From Prado023 sp963747335 (GTDB taxonomy: Bacteria > Actinomycetota > Actinomycetes > S36-B12 > CAIYMF01), in contig CAVVEV010000001.1 in NCBI GenBank assembly GCA_963747335.1, positions 123,624 to 187,623 on the forward strand: a stretch of 64,000 nucleotides of DNA. The letters run 5' to 3'. This document shows, piece after piece, positions 50,211 to 58,579 of this stretch (positions are counted from its first letter, which is position 1; each line of letters begins with the position of its first letter). The notes beneath the pieces are model-generated. The model saw only the letters and a program-made list of their open reading frames with translations, searched no databases and had not been told where the DNA came from. A program made the position numbers and the translations under genes.

Positions 50211-52082
50211 ATGGCGAGACGCCCCAGCCGGAGCGGGGCTATGGTGCGCGGCGTGAGCAACGGGGAGCGCCCAGCCTCTCCGGAGGGCGCCGACACAGGC
50301 CTAGGGCCGCAGCCTGCCCTGATCCCAGAGCCCACAGGAGCCACCGAGCCCGCACCGGTCCCCGCGGGCCAGAGCCTGTTCCGGGCGCCACCGGGCGCCA
50401 CCGGATGCCGCCGCTTCGTGCCGCTGTTGGCGCAGTTGCGCAGCTACCGGTCGGTGCGCCCCGACGTGGTCGCCGGCGTCATCGTCGCTGCACTGGCGCT
50501 GCCCCAGGCGATGGCCTATGCGCAGCTCGCCGGCCTACCGGTGGTCGTGGGGCTCTACGGGCTGGTCCTGCCCCTGGTCGCGTACGCGATGCTGGGCTCC
50601 TCGCGGGTGCTCATGACCGGTCCGACCACGACGGCCGCACTGATGGTCGGGCCCGCGCTCGTCGCCGTCAACCCGGATCCCGGCACGCACGTGGCCCTCG
50701 CGGCGATGCTCGCGCTGGTGGTCGGCCTGGTGTTCCTGGCCGCGCGGCTGCTTCACCTGGGCTGGCTGGCCGACTACTTCTCTGCCGCGGTGCTGCTCGG
50801 GTTCGTCACCGGGCTCGCGCTGACCATGATTTCCGGGCAGCTCGGCGTGCTGTTCGGTGTGACGGTGACGGGGGAGACCCCGCTGCAGCAGTACGGTTCG
50901 TTCCTCGTAAACGCGCTCGGCGGCACCCACGCCGCGACGGTGGCGATCGGCCTTGCCAGCCTCGTGCTGCTCCTGGTGGCCAGCCGCTGGTTCCCGCGGT
51001 TCCCGATGCTGCTGGTGCTCACGATCGCGGCGATCGCCGTGTCCGGCCTGGCAGGGCTGGCCGAACGCGGCGTCACCGTCGTGGGCGACATCCCCGCCGG
51101 GCTGCCGCGGTTGTCCCTGCCCTCCGTGGGCGTGGGGGACGCGTTCCAGCTCCTGCTTCCGGCGGTCGGAATCGCGATCGTGGGGTTCTCCGATGCGATC
51201 CTGCTGGCCCGCAGCCTCGCCGCCGGGCCCGACGAGCAGGTCGACGCCGACCAGGAGCTGCTGGCGTTGGCCGGCCTCAACGCGGCCTCCGGCGTGACAG
51301 GATCGTTCCCAGTGGGGGCCAGCGGGTCGCGCAGCGCGGTGAACGTGGGCCTGGGGGGGCGCACCCAGGTGGTCAGCCTGGTTCAGGCCGGCACCGTCGT
51401 GTTCGTGCTGCTGGTGCTCACCCCGGCGCTCGCGCTGCTTCCCAAGGCGGTCCTGGCGGCGGTGATCATCTACGCCGCGCTCAGCCTTGTGGACGTGCCG
51501 GAGTGGCTGGGGCTCGCGCGAGGATCGCGCGGCGAGCTGCTCATCGCGGCCGTGACCGTTCTCGGCATGCTCACCGTGGGCCTGCTGCCGGCGCTCGTGC
51601 TGGCCGTCGCCCTGTCGCTCCTGGACGTCGTGCGGCGCAGTGCCGAGCCACGGGATGCGGTGCTGGGCTGGAGCGTCCAGCACCATCGCCATGTCGATGT
51701 CGCTATCAACCCGGACGCGCTGCTCGTGCCCGGCGTGGTGGTCTATCGGCTCGACGACCGCCTGTTCTTCGCCAACGCGCGCTACTTCGCCGCCCGCGTG
51801 GAGCAGGCGGTGCACGGCTCGCCCACCCCGGTCCGGGTGTTCGTCTTCGACGCCGAGGTGGTCTCCCACCTCGACGCGGCGGCGGCGGCCACCCTGCGGC
51901 GGGTGATCGAGGGCCTGGCGTCGCAGGGCATCGAGTTCGTCCTCGCCCGTGCCCGGGCCGTCGTACGCGAGCAGCTCGACCGCCATGGCCTGGCGGACGT
52001 CCTGCCCCCCGAGTCGCGCTTCCCGACTGTTCGCGCAGCACTGCTGGCCGCGGCGGGCTTCGACCTGGAGGGAGCCACGTGA
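50211..52082 (+). CDS. SulP family sulfate/anion transporter with STAS domain
   Basis: This SulP (SLC26-like) permease has about 623 residues. After a disordered leader come RSVRPDVVAGVIVAALALPQAMAYAQLAGLPVVVGLYG and GSSRVLMTGPTTTAALM, the SulP signature, and GAAD-like GITGSFPVGASGSRSAVN in helices 8–9. The C-terminal STAS domain (VVYRLDDRLFFANARYFAARV, VFVFDAEVVSHLDAAAAATLRRVI) is complete. ATG 50211 is the first start after the divergent promoter; ATG 50241 with GGAG upstream is also possible. It overlaps the regulator gene (GTGA) and diverges from the alkylsulfatase, which would release its substrate. Confidence 0.92.
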   Translation: MARRPSRSGAMVRGVSNGERPASPEGADTGLGPQPALIPEPTGATEPAPVPAGQSLFRAPPGATGCRRFVPLLAQLRSYRSVRPDVVAGVIVAALALPQAMAYAQLAGLPVVVGLYGLVLPLVAYAMLGSSRVLMTGPTTTAALMVGPALVAVNPDPGTHVALAAMLALVVGLVFLAARLLHLGWLADYFSAAVLLGFVTGLALTMISGQLGVLFGVTVTGETPLQQYGSFLVNALGGTHAATVAIGLASLVLLLVASRWFPRFPMLLVLTIAAIAVSGLAGLAERGVTVVGDIPAGLPRLSLPSVGVGDAFQLLLPAVGIAIVGFSDAILLARSLAAGPDEQVDADQELLALAGLNAASGVTGSFPVGASGSRSAVNVGLGGRTQVVSLVQAGTVVFVLLVLTPALALLPKAVLAAVIIYAALSLVDVPEWLGLARGSRGELLIAAVTVLGMLTVGLLPALVLAVALSLLDVVRRSAEPRDAVLGWSVQHHRHVDVAINPDALLVPGVVVYRLDDRLFFANARYFAARVEQAVHGSPTPVRVFVFDAEVVSHLDAAAAATLRRVIEGLASQGIEFVLARARAVVREQLDRHGLADVLPPESRFPTVRAALLAAAGFDLEGAT

Positions 52083-54802
52083 CCCAGCCCGTCGGAGTTC
52101 GGCCAGGGCCGTCGTCGAACGGCACGCCGGCGCTGCGCGCCCGCATCCAGGTGCCCCAGCTGCCCGACGGCACGGTCGAGCGCAGGGTGCTGCTGGACCG
52201 CCTCCAATCCGAGGGCCATCGGGTCCTGCTGGTGTGCGCCGCCGCGGGTTTCGGCAAGACCACGCTGCTCGCCCAGTGGGCCCGTCGGACCGTCCTGCAG
52301 GGCCGACCCGTCGCATGGGTGACCTGCACGGACCATGCCAACGACCCGGCCGTCCTCTTCGTGGACCTGCGCGACGCGCTCGCGCTCGCGGTGCGGGAGT
52401 CGGCCCCCCGGGCCAGTGCCCAGCTGATGGAGCTGGCGGTGCCATCCAGGCGGTCGACGGGGTCCGAGCTCGAGGCGCTGCTCATGCTGCTCGACGACCT
52501 CGCGACCCCCCCGGCGCTTGTGCTCGACGACCTCCATGCCGTCGATGCAGGGCCCTCCCTCGCGCTCCTCGACTCGCTCGCCCTGGGCCTGCCGACGACC
52601 GTCGGGCTTGCGCTCGGGACTCGGGTCGAACCCCGCGCGCTGCTGACCTCCCTCCGGCTGCACACCGGCGTGGCGGAGGTGACTGAGTTGGAGCTCGCGC
52701 ACAGCCGAGCGGAGGTGGCGGAGGTCGTGGGCCGGGCGGGCGGTGACCCGCGAGCACTCACCGAGCCGCTGCTGGCCCAAACCGAAGGTTGGCCCGCCGC
52801 CGTTCGGCTCGGCGTGCTGGCCGCCCAACGGGCGGGGCGGGACCTCGGGGCCGACCTCCGTGTGAGCCGCGACCCCTCGGTATCGGACTTCCTGATGCGG
52901 GAGATCGAGGCGGCCCTTCCGGCCGACGCCCTGGCGCTGCTGCGTGCGACCGCCGTGGTCTCCGAGCTGAGCCCTGGGCTCGCCGCCGCACTCAGCGGGC
53001 GGCCCGACGCCGGCGCCATCCTCGAACGCCTGTTCCGGGCCCAGGCCCTCGTCCGGCGCACGGGCGGGGAGGAGCCGACGTACGTCGTGCACACGCTGGT
53101 GCGCGCGCACCTGGTGGCCAGCCTCGGGGCCGCGGACATCGACGCCCCGGCACGCCAGCACGCGGCCGCGGCTCGCTGGCTCGCAGACCACGGCCTCGGG
53201 GAGCGTGCCCTCGACCATGCCGTGGCGGCGGGTGAGCTCGAGCTGACCGCGGCCCTGCTCCGCACCCGGGGGCCGAGACTGCTGGTCACCGGTCGGCTGC
53301 AGTCGCTGCTCCCCGCGCTCACCACCATTCCCTCGGACCAGTGGGATGCCGACCTGGCCGGCCTGGCGGCCCTCGCCCGCGCGGCGCTGGGCGACCTCGG
53401 CGCCGCCCGAGGGGCGCTGGTGCGCGCCGCGGCACTCGCCCCTGCCCGTCCCAATGGCGCGGACCCTCCCGGCGCCGCGCGCCTGCCGTCGCTGGTGCGC
53501 ATCGCGCAGTTCCACCTGCGCCGCCTCGAGGGCAGCCCCGAGGCTCCGGACATCCCCGCCACGTTCGCCGATGCGCTGGCATGGCCGGCCGATCCTGCCC
53601 CCACCGAGGACGACCTGGACCGCGAGCTCGTCCTGCTGGTGAGCCGCGGGCAGTGGGAGTTCGCCACGGGTCGCTACGACGCGAGTTGGAGCGACCTGCG
53701 CCTCGCCCTGGACCTGGCCACGACCCATCGTCGTGACCACGTGATGCTCCTGGCGATGAGTACTCTGTCCGCGGTGCCCGCGCTCATGGGTGACGCATCA
53801 GCCGTCGAACGCTACGTCAGCGGGGCGCTCAGCCGCATCGAGGATCGGGGCTGGGCGACCCACCCCGCGATGGCGACCTTCTACTCGGCAGGAGCCTGGG
53901 CCGCATCGCTGATGCTGCTGCCCGAGCGCGCCGAGCAGATGATCGGCCTGGCGCACGAGGCGCTGCGCGGCAACGTGGACCCGGAGTACGCCACGTACGC
54001 CGCCCTCGTCGATGCCACGTTGGCGGCGAACCGGGATGACGACCCCACCCCCGCGCTGGCACTGCTGGCGCGGCTGGCCCAGACCGGCCCGAGCGCCGAG
54101 CTGACCCCGGCGCTGCGGACGTTCCCGGCTGCGCACCGGGTCCGGATCCGGCTGGCGAGGGGGGATCTCGCCGGCGCGCAGGATGCCGCGGCGGACTTCG
54201 AACGCTGGTTCCCGGGCACCGGTGACCCCCTGATCGCCCGCGCGCAGACCCACGCCGCTGGCGGGATGTGGGAGCCGTGCCTCGCTGACCTCGCGCTGGT
54301 CACCGACCGATCACTGCCCGTGACCGTGCGTGTCTACGACATCGTGCTGCCCATGCTGGAGTCGGTCGCCCAGGAACGGCTCGGGCGCCGCTCCGTCGCA
54401 CGGGGAGCCCTGCTGCGCGCGCTGGCCGTCGCCGCGCCCCGGGGCGTCGTGCGACCGTTCTGGGAGGTCGGTCCGACCATGCGGGCCATGCTCGAGCGCC
54501 AGCGCGGCCGGCTCGGCGTCCACGACGACTTCGTGGCCACGATCCTGCAACGCTGGGAAGCCGTCGACGCCGCAGCCGGCCACCGGCCGATCGTGGCCGA
54601 CGTCGACGGCGTCGCGCTCACCCCGCGCGAGCTCGAGGTGCTCCGCTCGCTGCCCTCGCTCATGACCGCCGAGGAGCTCGCGACAGCGGAGATGGTCAGC
54701 GTCAACACCATCCGCACGCACATGCGCTCCCTGTACCGCAAGCTCGGCGTGCGCACCCGCAGGGACGCGGTTCGGCGGGGTCGCGAGCTCGGCCTGCTGT
54801 AG
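52079..54802 (+). CDS. large LuxR-family STAND regulator with intact P-loop
   Basis: This MalT-like regulator has 907 residues. CAAAGFGKTTL (54–64) is an intact Walker A with Lys60, and ALVLDDLHAVD is Walker B. ELELAHSRAEVAEVVGRAGG and TEGWPAAVRLGVLAA are typical of MalT-type NB-ARC modules. A TPR-like helical region (about 350–800) precedes the LuxR/GerE HTH (LTPRELEVLRSLPSLMTAEELATAE, VSVNTIRTHMRSLYRKLGVRTRR). The GTG start is coupled to the SulP stop. It lies amid three copies of the CTCATCAAYTCC operator and is the candidate activator (inference). Confidence 0.93.
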   Translation: MTQPVGVRPGPSSNGTPALRARIQVPQLPDGTVERRVLLDRLQSEGHRVLLVCAAAGFGKTTLLAQWARRTVLQGRPVAWVTCTDHANDPAVLFVDLRDALALAVRESAPRASAQLMELAVPSRRSTGSELEALLMLLDDLATPPALVLDDLHAVDAGPSLALLDSLALGLPTTVGLALGTRVEPRALLTSLRLHTGVAEVTELELAHSRAEVAEVVGRAGGDPRALTEPLLAQTEGWPAAVRLGVLAAQRAGRDLGADLRVSRDPSVSDFLMREIEAALPADALALLRATAVVSELSPGLAAALSGRPDAGAILERLFRAQALVRRTGGEEPTYVVHTLVRAHLVASLGAADIDAPARQHAAAARWLADHGLGERALDHAVAAGELELTAALLRTRGPRLLVTGRLQSLLPALTTIPSDQWDADLAGLAALARAALGDLGAARGALVRAAALAPARPNGADPPGAARLPSLVRIAQFHLRRLEGSPEAPDIPATFADALAWPADPAPTEDDLDRELVLLVSRGQWEFATGRYDASWSDLRLALDLATTHRRDHVMLLAMSTLSAVPALMGDASAVERYVSGALSRIEDRGWATHPAMATFYSAGAWAASLMLLPERAEQMIGLAHEALRGNVDPEYATYAALVDATLAANRDDDPTPALALLARLAQTGPSAELTPALRTFPAAHRVRIRLARGDLAGAQDAAADFERWFPGTGDPLIARAQTHAAGGMWEPCLADLALVTDRSLPVTVRVYDIVLPMLESVAQERLGRRSVARGALLRALAVAAPRGVVRPFWEVGPTMRAMLERQRGRLGVHDDFVATILQRWEAVDAAAGHRPIVADVDGVALTPRELEVLRSLPSLMTAEELATAEMVSVNTIRTHMRSLYRKLGVRTRRDAVRRGRELGLL

Positions 54803-54803
54803 A

Positions 54804-54851
54804 TCTCATCAATTCCATGCGAGGTGGGGCTGGTGGCCCGGCTGCGATGCT
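54804..54851 (+). promoter_or_regulatory. island-2 operator/promoter, copy 2
   Basis: CTCATCAATTCCATGCGAGG at 54805–54824 is followed after 21 bp by GATGCT (54846–54851). +1 is predicted near 54858, with a leader of about 66 nt before the acyl-CoA synthetase gene. Confidence 0.72.
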
Positions 54852-54923
54852 GCCCGGTGCCCCTGCGCGGCGGGTTTGCGCGTCTCGCGATCCGCCCGCA
54901 CCCGCCACGAGCAGGAGGACCAT

Positions 54924-56903
54924 ATGAGCAGGACCGGCGATCATGCCGAGGACATCGAGCACGAGTTGGAGCATGCCGGCCGGGACGTGGGGGAGTCGTT
55001 CGCGGATTCGGTGGGGGAGCCGGAGGGCGACGAGGTCGCGCTGGTGTCCGAGGCGCCGGCCGCTGAGCCGAACGGCCAGGTCTCCGGGTCGTTGGATGCC
55101 GAGCTGCCGCCGTCGGCGCCGACGTTGTCCCAGCTGATCCTGGACCGGGTCGCGAGCACCCCGGACAATCCGGCGTTCGGGTCGCCGTCTGCCGAGGGTG
55201 GGTGGCGGGTGCGCACCTGGAGGGAGTCCGGGGCCGAGATGACGCGTTTGGCCGCCGGGTTGCTGGCTCTGGGCCTGCAGCCCGAGGAGCGCGTGGCGAT
55301 CGCGAGCAACACCCGGGTGGAGTGGGTGCTGGCTGATGGCGCGGTGATGCTGGCCGGTGGCGCGAACACGACGATCTACCCGAGTACCGGGGAGGATGAC
55401 TTCGCCTACATCATCAACGACTCGGAGACCCGGTTCCTGGTCGCGGAGGACCAGGGGCAGGCCGACAAGGCGCTGACCCAGTTGGCCAGCCTGCCGTCGT
55501 TGGAGAAGATCATCCTGATCGAGGGCGCCGGGGACGGTGACCGGGTGCTGTCATGGGCGGAGCTGGCCGAGTTGGGGGCCCGGCGGCTGGCTGAGCAGCC
55601 CGACGCGGTCGACCGGGTGGTGGCTGCGATCCGTCCGGACTCGTTGGCCACCTTGATCTACACCTCGGGCACGACGGGTCGACCGAAGGGCGTGATGCTG
55701 CCGCAGAGCAACTGGGTGTTCCAGGGGCGCAGCATGGATGCCCTGCAGATCGTCCGACCCGACGATGTCCACTTCCTGTGGCTGCCGCTGGCGCACTCGT
55801 TCGGAAAGGTGCTGCTGTCGGCGGCGTTCCAGGTGGGGTTCGTGACCTACGTCGATGGGCGGGTGCCGAAGATCGTGGAGAACCTGCCGGTCGTGCAGCC
55901 GACCGTGATGGCCGGTGTCCCGCGTATCTTCGAGAAGATCTACCAGGGCGCCAACGCCAAGGCCAAGGCCGGTGGCGGTGCCAAGGCGAAGATCTTCGAC
56001 TGGGCGTTCGCGGCGTCGACCGAGATCAAGGCCAAGCAGCGTGCCGGGCAGTTCGCGGGCCCGATGGCGCCCGCGCGGATGGCCCTGGCCGAGAAGCTGG
56101 TGTTCTCCAAGATCCAGGCCCTGACCGGTGGTCGGATGCGGGTGATGATCTCGGGGTCTGCGGCGCTTAACGGGGATGTGGCCCGCTGGTTCGATGCCGC
56201 CGGGTTGCCGATCATCGAGGGCTACGGGTTGACCGAGAACAGTGCGGCGGCGTGTGTCGTGCGGCCGGATGACCTCGTCTTCGGCTCGGTCGGCCAGCCG
56301 CTGCCGGGCACCCAGGTGATGATCGCCTCGGACGGTGAGGTGCTGTTGCGCGGCCCGCACGTCATGAAGGGCTACTGGAACCTGCCCGAGGTGAACGACG
56401 AGACCCTGCTGCCCGGTGGGTGGCTGGCGACCGGGGACATCGGCGAGCTCGACGAGAAGGGCCGGCTGAAGATCACCGACCGCAAGAAGGACCTGGTGAA
56501 GACCTCGGGTGGCAAGTACATCGCCCCGGGGCAGATCGCCGCGCAGTTCAAGGTGATCTCCGGGTTGGCGTCGAACCTGGTGGTGCATGCCGCGGACCGC
56601 AACTACGCCAGCGCGTTGATCTCGCTGGACCCCGAGGCGCTGGAGAAGTTCGCCGCTGAGCAAGGCCTGTCCGGGGACTTCGCGGCGCTGTCGCAGTCCC
56701 CACAGGTGCGCGCGGCGCTGCAGGCCGACGTCGACACCCTCAACGAGGGCCTCAACCGGTGGGAGACGGTCAAGAGGTTCGCCGTGCTGCCGCGTGACCT
56801 GTCCGAGGAGGAGGGCGAGCTCACCGCGAGCCTGAAGGTCAAGCGCAAGGCCGTCGAGGAGCACTTCTCCGACCTCATCGAGGCGATGTACGCCAGCGAC
56901 TGA
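54924..56903 (+). CDS. long-chain acyl-CoA synthetase (FadD15-like)
   Basis: It activates fatty acids to acyl-CoA with ATP. The 659 residues begin with an acidic leader of about 60. The AMP-binding core LIYTSGTTGRPKGVML (about 252), LWLPLAHSFGKVLLSAA, GVPRIFEKIYQGANAKAKAG, ISGSAALNGDVARWFDAAGL, EGYGLTENSAA, GWLATGDIGELDEKGRLKIT and DRKKDLVKTSGGKYIAP follow. It resembles mycobacterial FadD15. AGGAGG precedes the ATG. The wax-ester synthase gene follows 17 bases later, so substrate supply and use are paired. Confidence 0.95.
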   Translation: MSRTGDHAEDIEHELEHAGRDVGESFADSVGEPEGDEVALVSEAPAAEPNGQVSGSLDAELPPSAPTLSQLILDRVASTPDNPAFGSPSAEGGWRVRTWRESGAEMTRLAAGLLALGLQPEERVAIASNTRVEWVLADGAVMLAGGANTTIYPSTGEDDFAYIINDSETRFLVAEDQGQADKALTQLASLPSLEKIILIEGAGDGDRVLSWAELAELGARRLAEQPDAVDRVVAAIRPDSLATLIYTSGTTGRPKGVMLPQSNWVFQGRSMDALQIVRPDDVHFLWLPLAHSFGKVLLSAAFQVGFVTYVDGRVPKIVENLPVVQPTVMAGVPRIFEKIYQGANAKAKAGGGAKAKIFDWAFAASTEIKAKQRAGQFAGPMAPARMALAEKLVFSKIQALTGGRMRVMISGSAALNGDVARWFDAAGLPIIEGYGLTENSAAACVVRPDDLVFGSVGQPLPGTQVMIASDGEVLLRGPHVMKGYWNLPEVNDETLLPGGWLATGDIGELDEKGRLKITDRKKDLVKTSGGKYIAPGQIAAQFKVISGLASNLVVHAADRNYASALISLDPEALEKFAAEQGLSGDFAALSQSPQVRAALQADVDTLNEGLNRWETVKRFAVLPRDLSEEEGELTASLKVKRKAVEEHFSDLIEAMYASD

Positions 56904-56920
56904 GCAGGGAGGACACCACT

Positions 56921-58579
56921 GTGGGCAGCGTCCCGATCGCCGCGTCGGATCTGACCTGGCTGAGCATGGATCGGCCTGAGAACTTGATGGTCGTCAACGG
57001 CTTGATGTGGTTCGACGACGAGCCCGACTGGGACGCCGTCCGCGAGGTCGTCCAGGAACGCCTGGTCAACCGCTACGAGGTGCTGCACCGCCGGCCCGTG
57101 CTCGCGGGCCGGCGGTGGGTCTGGGACGACGATCCGGACTTCGACCTCGACCGGCACCTGCGCCCGGTCACCCTGCCGGCCCCGGGTGACCGGGCCGCGC
57201 TGGAGGAGCACCTGTCCGTGCGCTCTGGCGAGCCGATCGACCACGACCACCCGTTGTGGGAGATGGACCTGATCAGCGGCTACGTCGGGGCCGACGGCCG
57301 GGCCGGGGCCGCGGTGATGGCGCGGTTCCACCATGCGCTCGCCGACGGCATCCGGATCGTGCAGCTGGTCCTCGGACTGTGTGACGCCACCGCCGAGGTG
57401 GCGCCCACCGCGAAGGTCGGCCGCGCCCGCCCCCCGCGCAGCCCGGCCGCGCAGCTGGCCGACACCGGCAAGCAGGTCGCCGGCGAACTGGTCTCCTTCG
57501 CCGGCGGGGTGGTCACGGGGGCACCGTCGGCGGTCGCGGGGCTCGCCTCGGCGATCGCCGGCCTCGGGCCCCAGGTGGTGCACGAGGGGTTCTCCCTGAT
57601 CACCCAGCCCACCCGGATCACCGATGCGATCACCGACCTCGCCGAGGAGGACAACCTCGCGCTGAACACCGCGCGCTCGGCGGCGCGGCTGACCCTGTGG
57701 GGCCATGACACCCGTGTGCTCGCCGACCAGCCCCCGGGGGTGGCCAAGCGGATCTCGTGGGTCAACGGCCTGGATCTCGCGACGATCAAAGCCATCGGGC
57801 GGGCCAGCGGTGGCACCGTGAACGATGTGCTGCTCGGGGCTGCCGCCGTGGGCCTGACCCGCTACCTCGATGAGCACGGCCGCACCGGGTTCGACGAGGT
57901 CAGCTTCCTGGTGCCCGTGGCGCTCAAGCCCATCGACGCGGCCCTGCCCGCCGAGCTGGGCAACCACTTCGCGATGGTCATGTTCCCGATGCCGCTGGGG
58001 TTGACCGACCTGGGCCGGCTGCTGCCCGAGGTGCACTCCCGGATGACGCGGATCAAGAACAGCGCCGAGGCGGCGCTCGTCTTCGGCGCGCAGCGTGCCG
58101 TCGCGGAGACCCCCGCGGTGATCGCCGAACGGATCACCGCGTTCGTCGCCGACAAGACCGTCGGGGTCCTGACCAACGTGCCGGGCCCGACCGCGCCGAT
58201 CGCGCTGGCCGGCACCGAGGTCGCGGGGATCCTCGGCTTCGTCCCGAGCGCCTCGGAGCAGACCCTCGGCCTGTGCATCCTCAGCTACGCCGGTGCGGTG
58301 AACATCGGCGTCTACGCCGACGCCGGGAGCATGCCCCACCCGGGCCGGCTGGCCGAGCTGATCGTGGAGGCGGTGGACCAGATGGCCGAGGGATTGGCGA
58401 TCCAGCTCAGTTCCCGACCCACGCCTCGAGTCACTGCGTGGCTCGCGGGACCGGCGACCGGAACTCATCAACTCCATGTGAGGCGGGAGCCCGCATGCCC
58501 CCGCCATGCTGCACCGAGCCGGGCAGCCCTGGCGGCGGGATGGACGCAGCACATCGGGACAGAGGAGTCGGCGACATGA
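56921..58579 (+). CDS. wax ester synthase/acyl-CoA:diacylglycerol acyltransferase
   Basis: This WS/DGAT enzyme makes triacylglycerol or wax ester from acyl-CoA. The HHxxxDG motif is H137-H138-A-L-A-D142-G143. SGGTVNDVLLGAAAVGLTRYL, NHFAMVMFPMPLG, VLTNVPGPTAPIALAG and LSYAGAVNIGVYADAGSMP complete the fold. GTG start with AGGGAGGA. The family normally ends near EAVDQMAEGL (about residue 488). Here the frame continues about 60 residues through the island-2 operator to a TGA that overlaps the PTS ATG. The tail is probably not functional protein and may reflect a lost stop. Confidence 0.92.
   Translation: MGSVPIAASDLTWLSMDRPENLMVVNGLMWFDDEPDWDAVREVVQERLVNRYEVLHRRPVLAGRRWVWDDDPDFDLDRHLRPVTLPAPGDRAALEEHLSVRSGEPIDHDHPLWEMDLISGYVGADGRAGAAVMARFHHALADGIRIVQLVLGLCDATAEVAPTAKVGRARPPRSPAAQLADTGKQVAGELVSFAGGVVTGAPSAVAGLASAIAGLGPQVVHEGFSLITQPTRITDAITDLAEEDNLALNTARSAARLTLWGHDTRVLADQPPGVAKRISWVNGLDLATIKAIGRASGGTVNDVLLGAAAVGLTRYLDEHGRTGFDEVSFLVPVALKPIDAALPAELGNHFAMVMFPMPLGLTDLGRLLPEVHSRMTRIKNSAEAALVFGAQRAVAETPAVIAERITAFVADKTVGVLTNVPGPTAPIALAGTEVAGILGFVPSASEQTLGLCILSYAGAVNIGVYADAGSMPHPGRLAELIVEAVDQMAEGLAIQLSSRPTPRVTAWLAGPATGTHQLHVRREPACPRHAAPSRAALAAGWTQHIGTEESAT
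58463..58510 (+). promoter_or_regulatory. island-2 operator/promoter, copy 3
   Basis: CTCATCAACTCCATGTGAGG at 58464–58483 is followed after 21 bp by CATGCT (58505–58510). +1 is near 58517, with a leader of about 59 nt to the trehalose PTS gene. The site lies inside the open frame of the preceding acyltransferase gene. Confidence 0.72.

Noticed and set aside
47909..54802. A 2,297-codon open frame on the plus strand
   Set aside because: Its first part is antisense to the antiporter and alkylsulfatase genes and another frame of the SulP gene. Only the last 907 codons, from GTG 52079, are a real protein. Long spurious frames are usual at this GC content.
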